29,108 bases of DNA, taken from contig JAZRJT010000088.1 of the NCBI GenBank assembly GCA_045645905.1, forward strand, positions 1 through 29,108. The letters are read 5' to 3'. The notes beneath the pieces were generated by a model, which saw only the letters and a list, made by a program, of their open reading frames with translations, made no database searches and was not told where the DNA came from. Both the position numbers and the translations under genes were made by a program. Position 1 is the first letter of the stretch. Each line of letters opens with the position of its first letter. The stretch is from SIG440 sp045645905 (GTDB lineage: Bacteria; Bacillota; Clostridia; Monoglobales; Monoglobaceae). Positions 1-7,499 of the stretch are shown here, piece after piece.

Positions 1-1
1 A

Positions 2-211
2 TTGGTTGCCGTTACCGAAGATAATGTGACAACGGGTGGCCTTTGTGATGCGGTAAGAAAAATTCTTTCCGTTCCCGTAATTGAATTTGGCTTTCCCGAC
101 AGGCCGCTTGCCCATAGTACCGTAGCTGAACAAAAGGCAGAGGCGGGCATAGATGCGGCGCATATTGCAGATAAAATTATCAAAACACTTGAGGGTGATA
201 ACCTTGGCTAA
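2..211 (+). CDS. dxs: 1-deoxy-D-xylulose-5-phosphate synthase, C-terminal end (partial)
   Basis: Only the last 69 residues lie in the window; the 5' part is off the left edge. The protein condenses pyruvate and glyceraldehyde-3-phosphate to DXP, the first step of the non-mevalonate isoprenoid pathway. The visible part matches the transketolase C-terminal domain: an acidic TEDN turn, a GGL stretch, then a hydrophobic strand and a short 'FGFPDRPLAHST' segment equivalent to the GlpD.F..HG region of DXS, and a final helix starting AGIDAAHIA. The first codon seen (TTG) is internal, not a start. The stop overlaps the probable start of tlyA, the usual clostridial dxs-tlyA coupling. Identification rests on the short domain plus gene order. 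Confidence 0.8.
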   Translation: MVAVTEDNVTTGGLCDAVRKILSVPVIEFGFPDRPLAHSTVAEQKAEAGIDAAHIADKIIKTLEGDNLG

Positions 212-890
212 AATCCGACTTGACGTATATATGACAGAAAACGGTATGGCTCCCAGCCGAAGTGCCGCTCAGGCAATGATTATGGCAGGGGATGTATATA
301 TTGACAATCAAAAGGCTATGAAAGCAGGCGAAACGGTTAAAGGGACCGAAAACATAGAAGTACGCGGTAAGGGCCCGTCTTATGTCAGCCGTGGCGGGCT
401 GAAACTGGAAAAGGCAATGAAGGTATTTCCTGTAAGCCTCGACGGCAGGGTTTGTATGGATATCGGTGCATCAACAGGCGGTTTTACCGACTGTATGCTG
501 CAAAACGGTGCAGTAAAGGTGTATTCGGTGGATGTCGGTTACGGACAGCTTGCGTGGAAGCTCCGTCAGGACGACAGAGTTGTCAATATGGAGCGTACAA
601 ATATCCGCTATATTGACAAAGAACTGATTACCGAGCCTTTGGGATTTTTTTCGGTCGATGTTTCGTTTATATCATTAAAGCCTGTTTTGCCGGTGGCATA
701 TGACCTTCTTGAAGAGGGTGGCTCGGGCGTTTGTCTTATCAAGCCGCAGTTCGAGGCAGGCCGCGAAAAGGTGGGCAAAAAAGGCGTTGTGCGAGAAAAA
801 TCAACACATATCGAGGTTATCGAAAATGTTCTCGACTTCACCAAGGAAATCGTCTTTCCGGTAAAGGGTCTTGCCTTTTCACCAATATAG
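204..890 (+). CDS. tlyA: TlyA family rRNA 2'-O-methyltransferase / hemolysin A, ended early by an in-frame TAG
   Basis: TlyA proteins are SAM-dependent methyltransferases of ribosomal RNA. An S4-like RNA-binding domain covers about residues 1-60 (IRLDVYMTENG, then SRSAAQAMI and GDVYID). The FtsJ-like fold follows with the SAM motif DIGASTGGFTDCML, the VDVGYGQL segment and a catalytic-type SLKPVLP...LIKPQFEAG region. I chose TTG at 204, which has GAGGGTG 7 bp upstream and starts with AKIRLDVYM as family members do; it overlaps the dxs stop. The reading frame hits TAG at 888-890, giving 228 residues. The next 36 codons continue the family's conserved ending, so an intact gene would be about 265 codons, close to the usual length of about 270. 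Product is probably truncated or made only by suppression. Confidence 0.85.
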   Translation: MAKIRLDVYMTENGMAPSRSAAQAMIMAGDVYIDNQKAMKAGETVKGTENIEVRGKGPSYVSRGGLKLEKAMKVFPVSLDGRVCMDIGASTGGFTDCMLQNGAVKVYSVDVGYGQLAWKLRQDDRVVNMERTNIRYIDKELITEPLGFFSVDVSFISLKPVLPVAYDLLEEGGSGVCLIKPQFEAGREKVGKKGVVREKSTHIEVIENVLDFTKEIVFPVKGLAFSPI

Positions 891-1001
891 GGCCCCGAAG
901 GTAATATCGAATATCTTATGTATATTAAAAAAGACGGCTCAGAATCGGAAGAATTTGATATTGATGCATTGGTGGAAAAATCCCACGAATTAAACAGATA
1001 A
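891..1001 (+). pseudogene. tlyA: C-terminal tail of tlyA, separated by the TAG codon
   Basis: Directly after the TAG and in the same frame, 36 codons read GPEGNIEYLMYIKK and continue to a TAA at 999-1001. GPxGNIE(F/Y)L is the well-conserved last strand and turn of TlyA proteins, following the FSPI that precedes the stop. The tail has no own start signal and ends 11 bp before the nadK start, as a complete tlyA would. This shows that the interruption is one codon and not a frameshift; a single AAG-to-TAG change would explain it. Confidence 0.85.
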
Positions 1002-1012
1002 GGGGAGATATT

Positions 1013-1861
1013 ATGCAAAACATTGCACTTTTTGTCAACAGAGACCGTGACACGAACCTCTCGGCAACGAAAGAGGTTATTTATCTTCTGCAAAAATATA
1101 ATAAAACAGTTTATCTTTATGTATCACTTAAAGATGAAATTGACATTCCCAACCTGGTTTACGCTCAGGGTGACGGCATTTTTGAATATTGCGACGCAAT
1201 TATTGCACTTGGGGGAGACGGAACAATTCTCAAAATTGTTAATCAGGCGGCAGATTTTAATGTGCCGATAATGGGTATCAATCTTGGACACCTGGGCTTT
1301 CTTACTCAGGCAGAGAGGGGCGACCTTTCAAATTTTGTAAAAATTCTGGAGGGTGATTACACAATTGAACATCGAATGATGCTTGAGGCTCAGGTTATAT
1401 CGGGCGGTAAGAAAACAGCATCATTTAATGCTCTTAATGACATCATCATCCGCGGTGATTCTGCAAAGATGATTTCACTCACTGCCGAGGTTGACGGAAC
1501 CCAGGCTAGCAGTTATCTTGCTGATGGGATTATTGTTGCAACATCAACGGGTTCTACTGCGTATTCACTTTCCTGTGGCGGCCCGATAGTACACAAAGCT
1601 CTTGACTGTGTGATACTGACGCCAATTTGCCCGCATACTATGAAATCAAGATGTATGATTATTCCGCCCGAGTCAGCGGCGGCAATCAGCTTTGATGCGG
1701 CATACTGCGGTGAGGTTGATTTAAAGATTGACGGAATATCCGTCAAGCATCTTGGTGCAGATGAATACATAAAGGTTGTACGCAGTGAAAAGCGTGTGCC
1801 TATGATAAACGTAAATTCCAGAGGATATTTCGATGTTATACGCGAAAAGCTCTCTGATTAA
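1013..1861 (+). CDS. nadK: NAD kinase
   Basis: Phosphorylates NAD to NADP with ATP or polyphosphate in the cytosol. At 282 residues it has normal family length. The diagnostic GGDGT motif lies at residues 67-71 (D69 catalytic), followed by GINLGHLGFLT. Further on are the NDIIIRGD segment, DGIIVATSTGSTAYSLS, and the LTPICPH block that shapes the NAD site. The start ATG has GGGGAG 5 bp upstream. It follows tlyA directly and precedes recN by 17 bp, so the set is one operon. In many Clostridia the arginine repressor gene sits between nadK and recN; here there is no room for it. Confidence 0.95.
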   Translation: MQNIALFVNRDRDTNLSATKEVIYLLQKYNKTVYLYVSLKDEIDIPNLVYAQGDGIFEYCDAIIALGGDGTILKIVNQAADFNVPIMGINLGHLGFLTQAERGDLSNFVKILEGDYTIEHRMMLEAQVISGGKKTASFNALNDIIIRGDSAKMISLTAEVDGTQASSYLADGIIVATSTGSTAYSLSCGGPIVHKALDCVILTPICPHTMKSRCMIIPPESAAAISFDAAYCGEVDLKIDGISVKHLGADEYIKVVRSEKRVPMINVNSRGYFDVIREKLSD

Positions 1862-1878
1862 TAAATGGAGGTGAGAGC

Positions 1879-3573
1879 ATGCTTAAGGAACTGAACATTC
1901 AAAATATTGCAGTAATTGACAAGGTTCATATTGAGTTTAATCGTGGCTTTAATGTTCTCACCGGCGAAACCGGTGCAGGTAAGTCGATACTGATTGACTC
2001 AATCAATATGGCGCTTGGAAAGCGTGTCAGTCACGACCTTATACGCACAGGTTGTGACAAGGCAATTGTTAATGCCTGCTTTGAGGTTTCAGACAAGGCA
2101 ACACTTGACGGACTTTCTGATTTGGGAATAGAGGTCGAGGACGGTATTATTGTCATCAATCGTCAGCTGACCAATGACGGGAAATCTACTTGTCGTATAA
2201 ACGGTGTTACCATGCCGCTTGCAGTAGTGCGTGAGGCGGCGTCAATGCTGATTGACATTCACGGCCAAAGCGACAACCGTATGCTGCTTGATTCACACTG
2301 TCACCTAGCTTTTCTCGACAGCTTTGGTGATAGTCAGGATTTATTGACCGAATATAAGGCGTCATACAAGAAGATGCGTGATATAACAAAACAGATAAAC
2401 GCGCTGTCAGGTTCGCTTGACGAACGTCAGCGCCGTCAGGAACTGCTTGAATTCCAGATAAACGAGATTAATTCTGCCAGACTTAAAAGTGGCGAAGATG
2501 AGGAACTTGAGGCAAAACGAGAGTATCTTTATAATATCGAAAGCATTGTATCGGGTGCGGGTGCGGCATATGGTGCACTCTACGGCGGCGAAGAATATTC
2601 GGCATATGACCTGCTCCGTCAGGCAGAAAGGGCTTTGGGCGGTGTAAGTCAGTATCTTCCCAATCTCAGCGAATGTTACGAGCGTCTTTCGGGCATTGTT
2701 GCCGAGGTTGATGATATTGCGTCAGAAATCAATTCCTGTCTGTCGTCGACCGATTTTAATATGGCAGAGCTTGATTTAATTGAAGAACGCCTTGATACCA
2801 TATCAAATTTAAAACGCAAATACGGAAATTCCATTGAAGAAATTTTAAAATATGCAAAATTGGCAGAAGAAGAAGCATCATCAATCGAGCAAAGGGATGA
2901 AGAGCTTGAAAAGCTTGGTGCTGAATTAGATGCGGCAAAGGCAGAGGTTGAGAGAGCCGCATCAGAACTCTCGGTAAAAAGAACTGCGGCGGCAAAGCTG
3001 CTTGAAGAGAGAATCTCAGCCGAGCTTGCCGACCTTGATATGCCAAAGGTAAGGTTTGCGATTAACCTTTGCGAGCATACAGATGATGGCGAGATTTCAT
3101 ATACCGACTCGGGCAAGGATGAGGCAGAGTTTATGCTTTCAACCAATCCGGGCGAGGCGTTAAAGCCTATGTCAAAAATTGCATCGGGCGGCGAGCTTTC
3201 ACGAATTATGCTTGCTGTAAAATCGGTGCTTTCGGGCTCGGATGACATTGATACAATGATTTTTGACGAAATTGACACAGGCGTCAGCGGAAGGGCGGCA
3301 CAAAAGATTGCTGAAAAGCTTTCGGCTCTTGCTAAGGATAAACAAGTATTTTCAATTACCCATCTGGCACAGATTGCAAGTATGGCTGACAGCCATTATC
3401 TTATAAAAAAGACATCTACAGAACAAAGTACATCAACCGATGTGACCGAGCTTGACCACAGCGGTCGTGTTGAGGAGCTTGCGCGCATCATCGGCGGCGT
3501 AACGGTGACCGACCTTACACGACAAAGTGCACTTGAAATGCTTGAACTGGCGAAGAATAAAAAGGACAATTAA
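1879..3573 (+). CDS. recN: DNA repair protein RecN
   Basis: SMC-like ATPase that acts at double-strand breaks before RecA loading. The protein has 564 residues, the usual size. The N-terminal ATPase half has Walker A GETGAGKS near residue 30, the long central part (about 150-370) is Glu/Lys/Ala-rich coiled coil, and the C-terminal half carries the ABC-like signature SGGELSR and Walker B MIFDEIDTGVSG, with a VFSITHLAQIA H-loop segment. An excellent GGAGGTGAG site precedes the ATG. Operon position behind nadK is the standard clostridial arrangement. Confidence 0.95.
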   Translation: MLKELNIQNIAVIDKVHIEFNRGFNVLTGETGAGKSILIDSINMALGKRVSHDLIRTGCDKAIVNACFEVSDKATLDGLSDLGIEVEDGIIVINRQLTNDGKSTCRINGVTMPLAVVREAASMLIDIHGQSDNRMLLDSHCHLAFLDSFGDSQDLLTEYKASYKKMRDITKQINALSGSLDERQRRQELLEFQINEINSARLKSGEDEELEAKREYLYNIESIVSGAGAAYGALYGGEEYSAYDLLRQAERALGGVSQYLPNLSECYERLSGIVAEVDDIASEINSCLSSTDFNMAELDLIEERLDTISNLKRKYGNSIEEILKYAKLAEEEASSIEQRDEELEKLGAELDAAKAEVERAASELSVKRTAAAKLLEERISAELADLDMPKVRFAINLCEHTDDGEISYTDSGKDEAEFMLSTNPGEALKPMSKIASGGELSRIMLAVKSVLSGSDDIDTMIFDEIDTGVSGRAAQKIAEKLSALAKDKQVFSITHLAQIASMADSHYLIKKTSTEQSTSTDVTELDHSGRVEELARIIGGVTVTDLTRQSALEMLELAKNKKDN

Positions 3574-3574
3574 T

Positions 3575-3961
3575 ATGGAAAAATACGGAACAGTAACGGA
3601 ACTCATTGGCGGATACATGAATGTTACCATTCAGCGTGATTCCGCTTGCGGTGACAATTGTACAGCCTGCGGTCTTTGTGGCAACAGCCGTGAAATGACT
3701 ATAAAGCTTAAAAATACAAATAATTTTAAAAAAGGCGATAAAATCCGTTTAGTGTCAAGCGATAAAAGCTTTTTAAAACATTCGGCGGCGGGGTATTTAA
3801 GCCTTACAGCTCTGCTTATACTGGGTGCCGTAATCGGCAGTCTGTGGGGTGATGACTGGATGGCTTTTTTGGGCGCAATTTCAGGAACTGCTGTTGGTAT
3901 TTTAATTTTAAAGCTGTTCTTCACGGATAAATTAGAAATAACAACCGAAAAGGTAGAGTAA
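3575..3961 (+). CDS. RseC/MucC-like membrane protein with N-terminal Cys cluster
   Basis: A 128-residue protein resembling the SoxR-reducing/RseC family (from memory). It begins with a short beta-rich segment EKYGTVTELIGGYMNV and a cysteine cluster C25-x3-C29-x2-C32-x2-C35, then a basic segment and two hydrophobic helices at about 68-90 and 95-115. In Proteobacteria RseC proteins are linked to redox-active membrane complexes or sigma-E control; in Clostridia they often sit with Rnf genes, but no rnf gene is visible here. I chose ATG 3575 because AAAGGA lies upstream and the RseC-type beginning starts there; a longer frame from 3527 would run inside recN. It follows recN by one base and precedes the ABC-F gene by two. 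Confidence 0.7.
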   Translation: MEKYGTVTELIGGYMNVTIQRDSACGDNCTACGLCGNSREMTIKLKNTNNFKKGDKIRLVSSDKSFLKHSAAGYLSLTALLILGAVIGSLWGDDWMAFLGAISGTAVGILILKLFFTDKLEITTEKVE

Positions 3962-3963
3962 AT

Positions 3964-5889
3964 ATGTTAATAACCATTGACAGCCTGAATAAGAGTTTTG
4001 GTCAGGAGGAAATCCTGAAAAATGTAAAATTGACCGTAAACGAAAAATGTCGTTACGGTCTTATTGGCGTTAACGGTGCGGGTAAGTCAACCCTTCTTAA
4101 AATTATTATGGGCACGCTGAACTATGACAGCGGAGATGTGGTAAAGGCGCCCGGCTTAAAAATCGGCTATCTTGAACAAAATAACGGATTAGAGCGTGAC
4201 AGCACGATTATAGTTGAAATGCGAAAGGTCTTTGATGACGTTTATGAGGCAGAAAGAACAATGCGTCGCCTGGAGCTTGAAATGGCGGAGATTTCGGATA
4301 ATACATCGGATGAATACAGACGGATTTCGTCTGAATATACCCGTGCACAAAATTATTTTGACAGCCGGGACGGATATAATATTGATGTAAAAATCAAGAC
4401 AATATTAAACGGTATGGGCTTTGGTGACAAGGATATGGAAACCGTGATATCAACCCTTTCGGGCGGTGAAAAAACCCGTCTTGCCATTGCCAGGCTTCTC
4501 CTTGAAGAGCCGGAACTTCTTATTCTTGACGAGCCTACCAACCATCTTGATTTTAAGACTTTAAAATGGCTTGAAGATTATCTTGTCAACTACAATGGTG
4601 CAATTCTAACCGTATCTCATGACCGTTATTTCCTGGATAAAATTGTGTCACACATATATGAGGTAGAACGTGGCAAGGTGTATTCATATGCGGGCAACTA
4701 TTCAAAATATCTTGTGCAAAAGGCCGAGCGCCGTGCCCGTGAGCAAAAGGAATATGAAATGCAGCAGATGCAGATTGCACAGCTGCAGACTTATGTTGAT
4801 AAAAATATTGCCCGTGCGTCTACATCAAACAGTGCAAAGTCAAGGCTTAAAACCCTTGAAAATATGGAAGTTTTGGAAAGACCTGACGGTGATTTAAAGT
4901 CTATGCGGCTGAAGTTTGAGCATACCAACGAACCTTATAAGGATGTTCTTACCGTTACCGACCTTGATATTTCGGTGGGCGATGAGCAAAAGGTTTTATG
5001 CAAGGGTGTAAACCTTGCAATCAAGAAAAAAGAAAAAATTGCCATTATTGGCGCAAACGGAATTGGCAAATCGTCATTCCTTAAAATTATTCAGGGGATT
5101 ATTCCATACCAAAACGGCACTGTTGAATGGGGCAAGAATGTCAGCATCAGCTATTACGAGCAGGAAAATCTTAATCTCAATCAGGATAAAATTGCACTTG
5201 ACGAGCTGTGGGACAGATTTCCCGACACTCCCGAGGCTGAAATCCGCAGAGTGCTTGGCAATGTTCTGCTGACAAAGGATGATGTATACAAGCCTGTAAA
5301 GATTATCAGCGGCGGCGAACGTGCAAAGCTTGCTTTTTGTATAATTATGCTGGAAAAGTCAAATGTAATCATCCTTGACGAGCCTACCAACCATCTTGAC
5401 CTAAGCTCAAAAGAGGTGCTGGAGGAGGCAATGAGCGAATATGGCGGAACAATGATATTTGTATCCCATGACCGTTATCTTCTCAACAAGGTTCCTGATA
5501 AAATTGCCGAGATTACCGAGGATGGCTTAAGGCTGTATCAGGGCAACTATGATTACTATTGTGAAGTAGTGGAGCGTGAAGCGGCACGTGATGCCGAAAT
5601 TGCGGCACAACTTGCACAGCAAAAAGCGATGGAGAATATAAAAGCAAATCAGTCGGGTGGCTACCGCTCAAAAGAACAGCGGCGCCTTGATGCACAGCGC
5701 AAAAACCGTATTCGCGAGCTTGAGGGACTTATCGAACATGCAGAGGCCGACCTTGCCATGATTGAAGAGGAAATGACCCGTGAGGAAGTCTTTTCGGATT
5801 ACAAGCTGATGAATGAGAAATGTGCTATGGCAGACAGCTTACGTCAAAATTTGGAAGAATACTACTCTGAGTGGAGTGAACTGGAATAA
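3964..5889 (+). CDS. ABC-F family ATPase (ribosome-associated, YdiF/Uup-like)
   Basis: A 641-residue soluble protein with two ABC ATPase domains and no membrane segment, which defines ABC-F translation factors. Domain 1: Walker A GVNGAGKS (35-42), signature LSGGEKTRLA (165-174), Walker B LLILDEPTNHLD. A basic, Gln-rich linker follows with the N-S-A-K-S-R-L-K-x-L-E segment that inserts in the ribosomal E/P site region. Domain 2: Walker A GANGIGKSS, signature ISGGERAKLA, Walker B VIILDEPTNHLD. The C-terminal about 90 residues form a charged coiled coil (KEQRRLDAQRKNRIRELE), as in YdiF and Uup. Housekeeping translation factor and antibiotic-resistance ABC-F cannot be separated here; the operon setting favours housekeeping. 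Confidence 0.9.
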   Translation: MLITIDSLNKSFGQEEILKNVKLTVNEKCRYGLIGVNGAGKSTLLKIIMGTLNYDSGDVVKAPGLKIGYLEQNNGLERDSTIIVEMRKVFDDVYEAERTMRRLELEMAEISDNTSDEYRRISSEYTRAQNYFDSRDGYNIDVKIKTILNGMGFGDKDMETVISTLSGGEKTRLAIARLLLEEPELLILDEPTNHLDFKTLKWLEDYLVNYNGAILTVSHDRYFLDKIVSHIYEVERGKVYSYAGNYSKYLVQKAERRAREQKEYEMQQMQIAQLQTYVDKNIARASTSNSAKSRLKTLENMEVLERPDGDLKSMRLKFEHTNEPYKDVLTVTDLDISVGDEQKVLCKGVNLAIKKKEKIAIIGANGIGKSSFLKIIQGIIPYQNGTVEWGKNVSISYYEQENLNLNQDKIALDELWDRFPDTPEAEIRRVLGNVLLTKDDVYKPVKIISGGERAKLAFCIIMLEKSNVIILDEPTNHLDLSSKEVLEEAMSEYGGTMIFVSHDRYLLNKVPDKIAEITEDGLRLYQGNYDYYCEVVEREAARDAEIAAQLAQQKAMENIKANQSGGYRSKEQRRLDAQRKNRIRELEGLIEHAEADLAMIEEEMTREEVFSDYKLMNEKCAMADSLRQNLEEYYSEWSELE

Positions 5890-5890
5890 A

Positions 5891-5918
5891 AAATGAGATG
5901 TTTTAACATCTCATTTTT
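5891..5918. terminator. Bidirectional terminator between ABC-F gene and dGTPase-like gene
   Basis: Perfect inverted repeat: TGAGATGTT (5894-5902) pairs with AACATCTCA (5905-5913), flanked by a run of A on the left and T on the right. It can therefore end transcription from both the plus-strand ABC-F operon and the convergent minus-strand gene. Confidence 0.85.
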
Positions 5919-7150
5919 TATATATCAAAATAACTGTGATACTTAATTTTCTTAAATGCCTCATCATCAATATGCAGCTCTGCACACACATCCACAAAAT
6001 AGTCATCTGTCATACTTGCGATGCAGTCGGTGACAATATCGTCGGCATCTACAAACAACTTTCCTTTTGAATTGCGATACTTAGGACTGAGTGCAGGGTT
6101 ATCAATATAATGACGGAATATGGGTGAGTCTGTATTATTGTTTTCTAAATCATACAAAAATCTTGCATAAAGCTTTTTCATCAAGGGCTTTATGCTTTCG
6201 TCATATGGCTCAACTCTGTCTTCGTTAAGGTAAATCAGCTCGTTGTTTTCGGCAATCAGGTCACGAAGGTCGGCAAAGACCTCTTCATCCATATTAAGGC
6301 TCGGCTGATTTATACTGTTTTTGATTATGTTTATAATTATATTTGATATTATGTCGCTGTTTCTGGTGCCTATAAGACGTTCTGATTTAAACATTTCCTC
6401 GCTGATGGCTTTCACACGGTAAAGGTCAAGTCTGTCCTTGCCTGCATAGGCAATCATATCGCTTATCCTTACCACACATCCCTCCAATGTGTTGGGACGA
6501 AGAGATTTATGATAATTCTTCTTGGTATAACAGTTTTCTAAAATGCTGTCAAATTTCTGAAAATCGCTCAGCCTGCTTGGGGTGTATTCACGGCACACCT
6601 TTTCGCCGTTGTGGGCTAAAATTCCGCTTAGGGTCTGAAGTGTCAGGTTGGTATTTAAAATATTCCTGAAAATTCGTGCGCTGTGCACATTGTGGTTGAA
6701 GTAACGGCTTTTTCCGTGGCGGCGCTTAGTGCTTTCTTCATAACATTCCGAAAGCAGTTCTTCGCCTTTGTGTCCAAAGGGGGTATGCCCCATATCGTGA
6801 CCAAGAGCAATTGCTTCAATCAAATCAAGGTTAAGCTTTAGTGCTCTGCCGATTGTCCTTGCAATCTTTGAAACCAACTGGACGTGAAGGGCACGGCGTG
6901 TAATATCGTCATTTTTATAAAACGAAAAAACCTGGGTTTTGTCGGTGTATCTGTTGTAAAAGGGGTTATAAATTATACAGTCAACGTCATATGCGTATGG
7001 AGGTCGGATTATATCATATCTGGGTGCCCTTGCAGACCTTACCACATCCTCGTTCTTTGTGGCATAGGGCGACAGGTTGCTGTCATATGTATTGTTTATT
7101 TCTTCAAGATACCGTTTTTCGCCTGCGGTAAATTCAAAATAGCCTTTCAT
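5918..7150 (-). CDS. dgt: dGTPase-like HD-domain triphosphohydrolase
   Basis: Family members hydrolyse dGTP (or other dNTPs) to the nucleoside and tripolyphosphate. The 410-residue protein starts with the Dgt-type sequence R-S-A-R-A-P-R-Y-D, then NPFYNRYTDKTQVF and the HD metal site: H89, H118-D119 (ALGHDMGHTPFGH), with H122 and H127, and the later RISDMIAYAGKD helix that supplies the last Asp. The ATG has AGAGGTG upstream. It is transcribed alone from a TTGAAA-17-TATAAT promoter. Substrate choice cannot be read from the sequence. Confidence 0.88.
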   Translation of the reverse strand: MKGYFEFTAGEKRYLEEINNTYDSNLSPYATKNEDVVRSARAPRYDIIRPPYAYDVDCIIYNPFYNRYTDKTQVFSFYKNDDITRRALHVQLVSKIARTIGRALKLNLDLIEAIALGHDMGHTPFGHKGEELLSECYEESTKRRHGKSRYFNHNVHSARIFRNILNTNLTLQTLSGILAHNGEKVCREYTPSRLSDFQKFDSILENCYTKKNYHKSLRPNTLEGCVVRISDMIAYAGKDRLDLYRVKAISEEMFKSERLIGTRNSDIISNIIINIIKNSINQPSLNMDEEVFADLRDLIAENNELIYLNEDRVEPYDESIKPLMKKLYARFLYDLENNNTDSPIFRHYIDNPALSPKYRNSKGKLFVDADDIVTDCIASMTDDYFVDVCAELHIDDEAFKKIKYHSYFDI

Positions 7151-7170
7151 TGTTTCACCTCTTTTATAAT

Positions 7171-7199
7171 ATTATATTGTATTTGTTGATGCTTTTCAA
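7171..7199 (-). promoter_or_regulatory. Promoter of the dGTPase-like gene
   Basis: On the minus strand, TTGAAA (7194-7199) and TATAAT (7171-7176) are separated by 17 bp; the start codon lies 21 bp beyond the -10. Confidence 0.8.
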
Positions 7200-7218
7200 G
7201 TGTAAATTAAAACACTTG
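7197..7218. promoter_or_regulatory. Palindrome shared by two divergent -35 regions
   Basis: CAAGTGT (7197-7203) and ACACTTG (7212-7218) are a perfect 7-bp inverted repeat with an 8-bp centre. The arms overlap the -35 hexamers of the dGTPase-like gene and of the DUF6472-like gene. It could be an operator for a dimeric regulator; no regulator is identified. Confidence 0.4.
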
Positions 7219-7244
7219 CTATTTTTTGTGGATTATGTTAGAAT
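7216..7244 (+). promoter_or_regulatory. Promoter of the small Cys-rich protein gene
   Basis: TTGCTA (7216-7221), 17 bp, then TAGAAT (7239-7244) preceded by TG (extended -10). Predicted start of transcription is near 7251, only about 10 bases before the likely start codon, so the leader would be very short. Confidence 0.65.
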
Positions 7245-7260
7245 GGTTGCGGTGATGAAA

Positions 7261-7452
7261 ATGAAAAATGATAAAAAAATAACCCAATGCGAAACATGTG
7301 CATATTTCGACTATGATTACGAGATGGATTGTGATGTGTGTACAATCAATCTCGACGAGGACGAGGTTTCGTCATTTTATGGTTCGGGACATAATTCCTG
7401 CCCTTATTACAGCTTTTATGATGAATACAAGATTGTAAGAAAACAAAACTAA
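7261..7452 (+). CDS. Small Cys-rich protein, DUF6472-like
   Basis: A 63-residue acidic protein with C10-x2-C13 near the start, C24-x2-C27 in the middle and a lone C47 in a CPYY context, ending in DEYKIVRKQN. This pattern resembles a small uncharacterised clostridial family (DUF6472, from memory). The Cys pairs suggest a zinc or iron site, but function is unknown. I chose ATG 7261 because GGTGAT lies 5 bp upstream; an ATG at 7255 is also possible and would add two residues. The gene is monocistronic, with its own promoter and terminator. Confidence 0.75.
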   Translation: MKNDKKITQCETCAYFDYDYEMDCDVCTINLDEDEVSSFYGSGHNSCPYYSFYDEYKIVRKQN

Positions 7453-7457
7453 AAAGA

Positions 7458-7488
7458 TTAACCGCAGTGCCGTTGGCACTGCGGTTTT
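7458..7488. terminator. Terminator between DUF6472-like gene and argH
   Basis: A 12-bp perfect stem, AACCGCAGTGCC (7460-7471) with GGCACTGCGGTT (7475-7486), three-base loop and a short T run on the plus strand; an A-rich left side lets it serve the convergent argH transcript too. Confidence 0.85.
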
Positions 7489-7499
7489 GATTAATGGGA

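Noticed and set aside
888..890. TAG as a sense codon (pyrrolysine or genome-wide amber recoding)
   Set aside because: argG, the PHP gene and the 452-residue secreted protein end in TAG at family-appropriate positions, followed by terminators or new ribosome sites; no pylTSBCD genes are in view. TlyA also has no known pyrrolysine.
2676..3278. Minus-strand open frame of 200 codons within recN
   Set aside because: Ser-rich antisense shadow of the coiled-coil region; no start signal.
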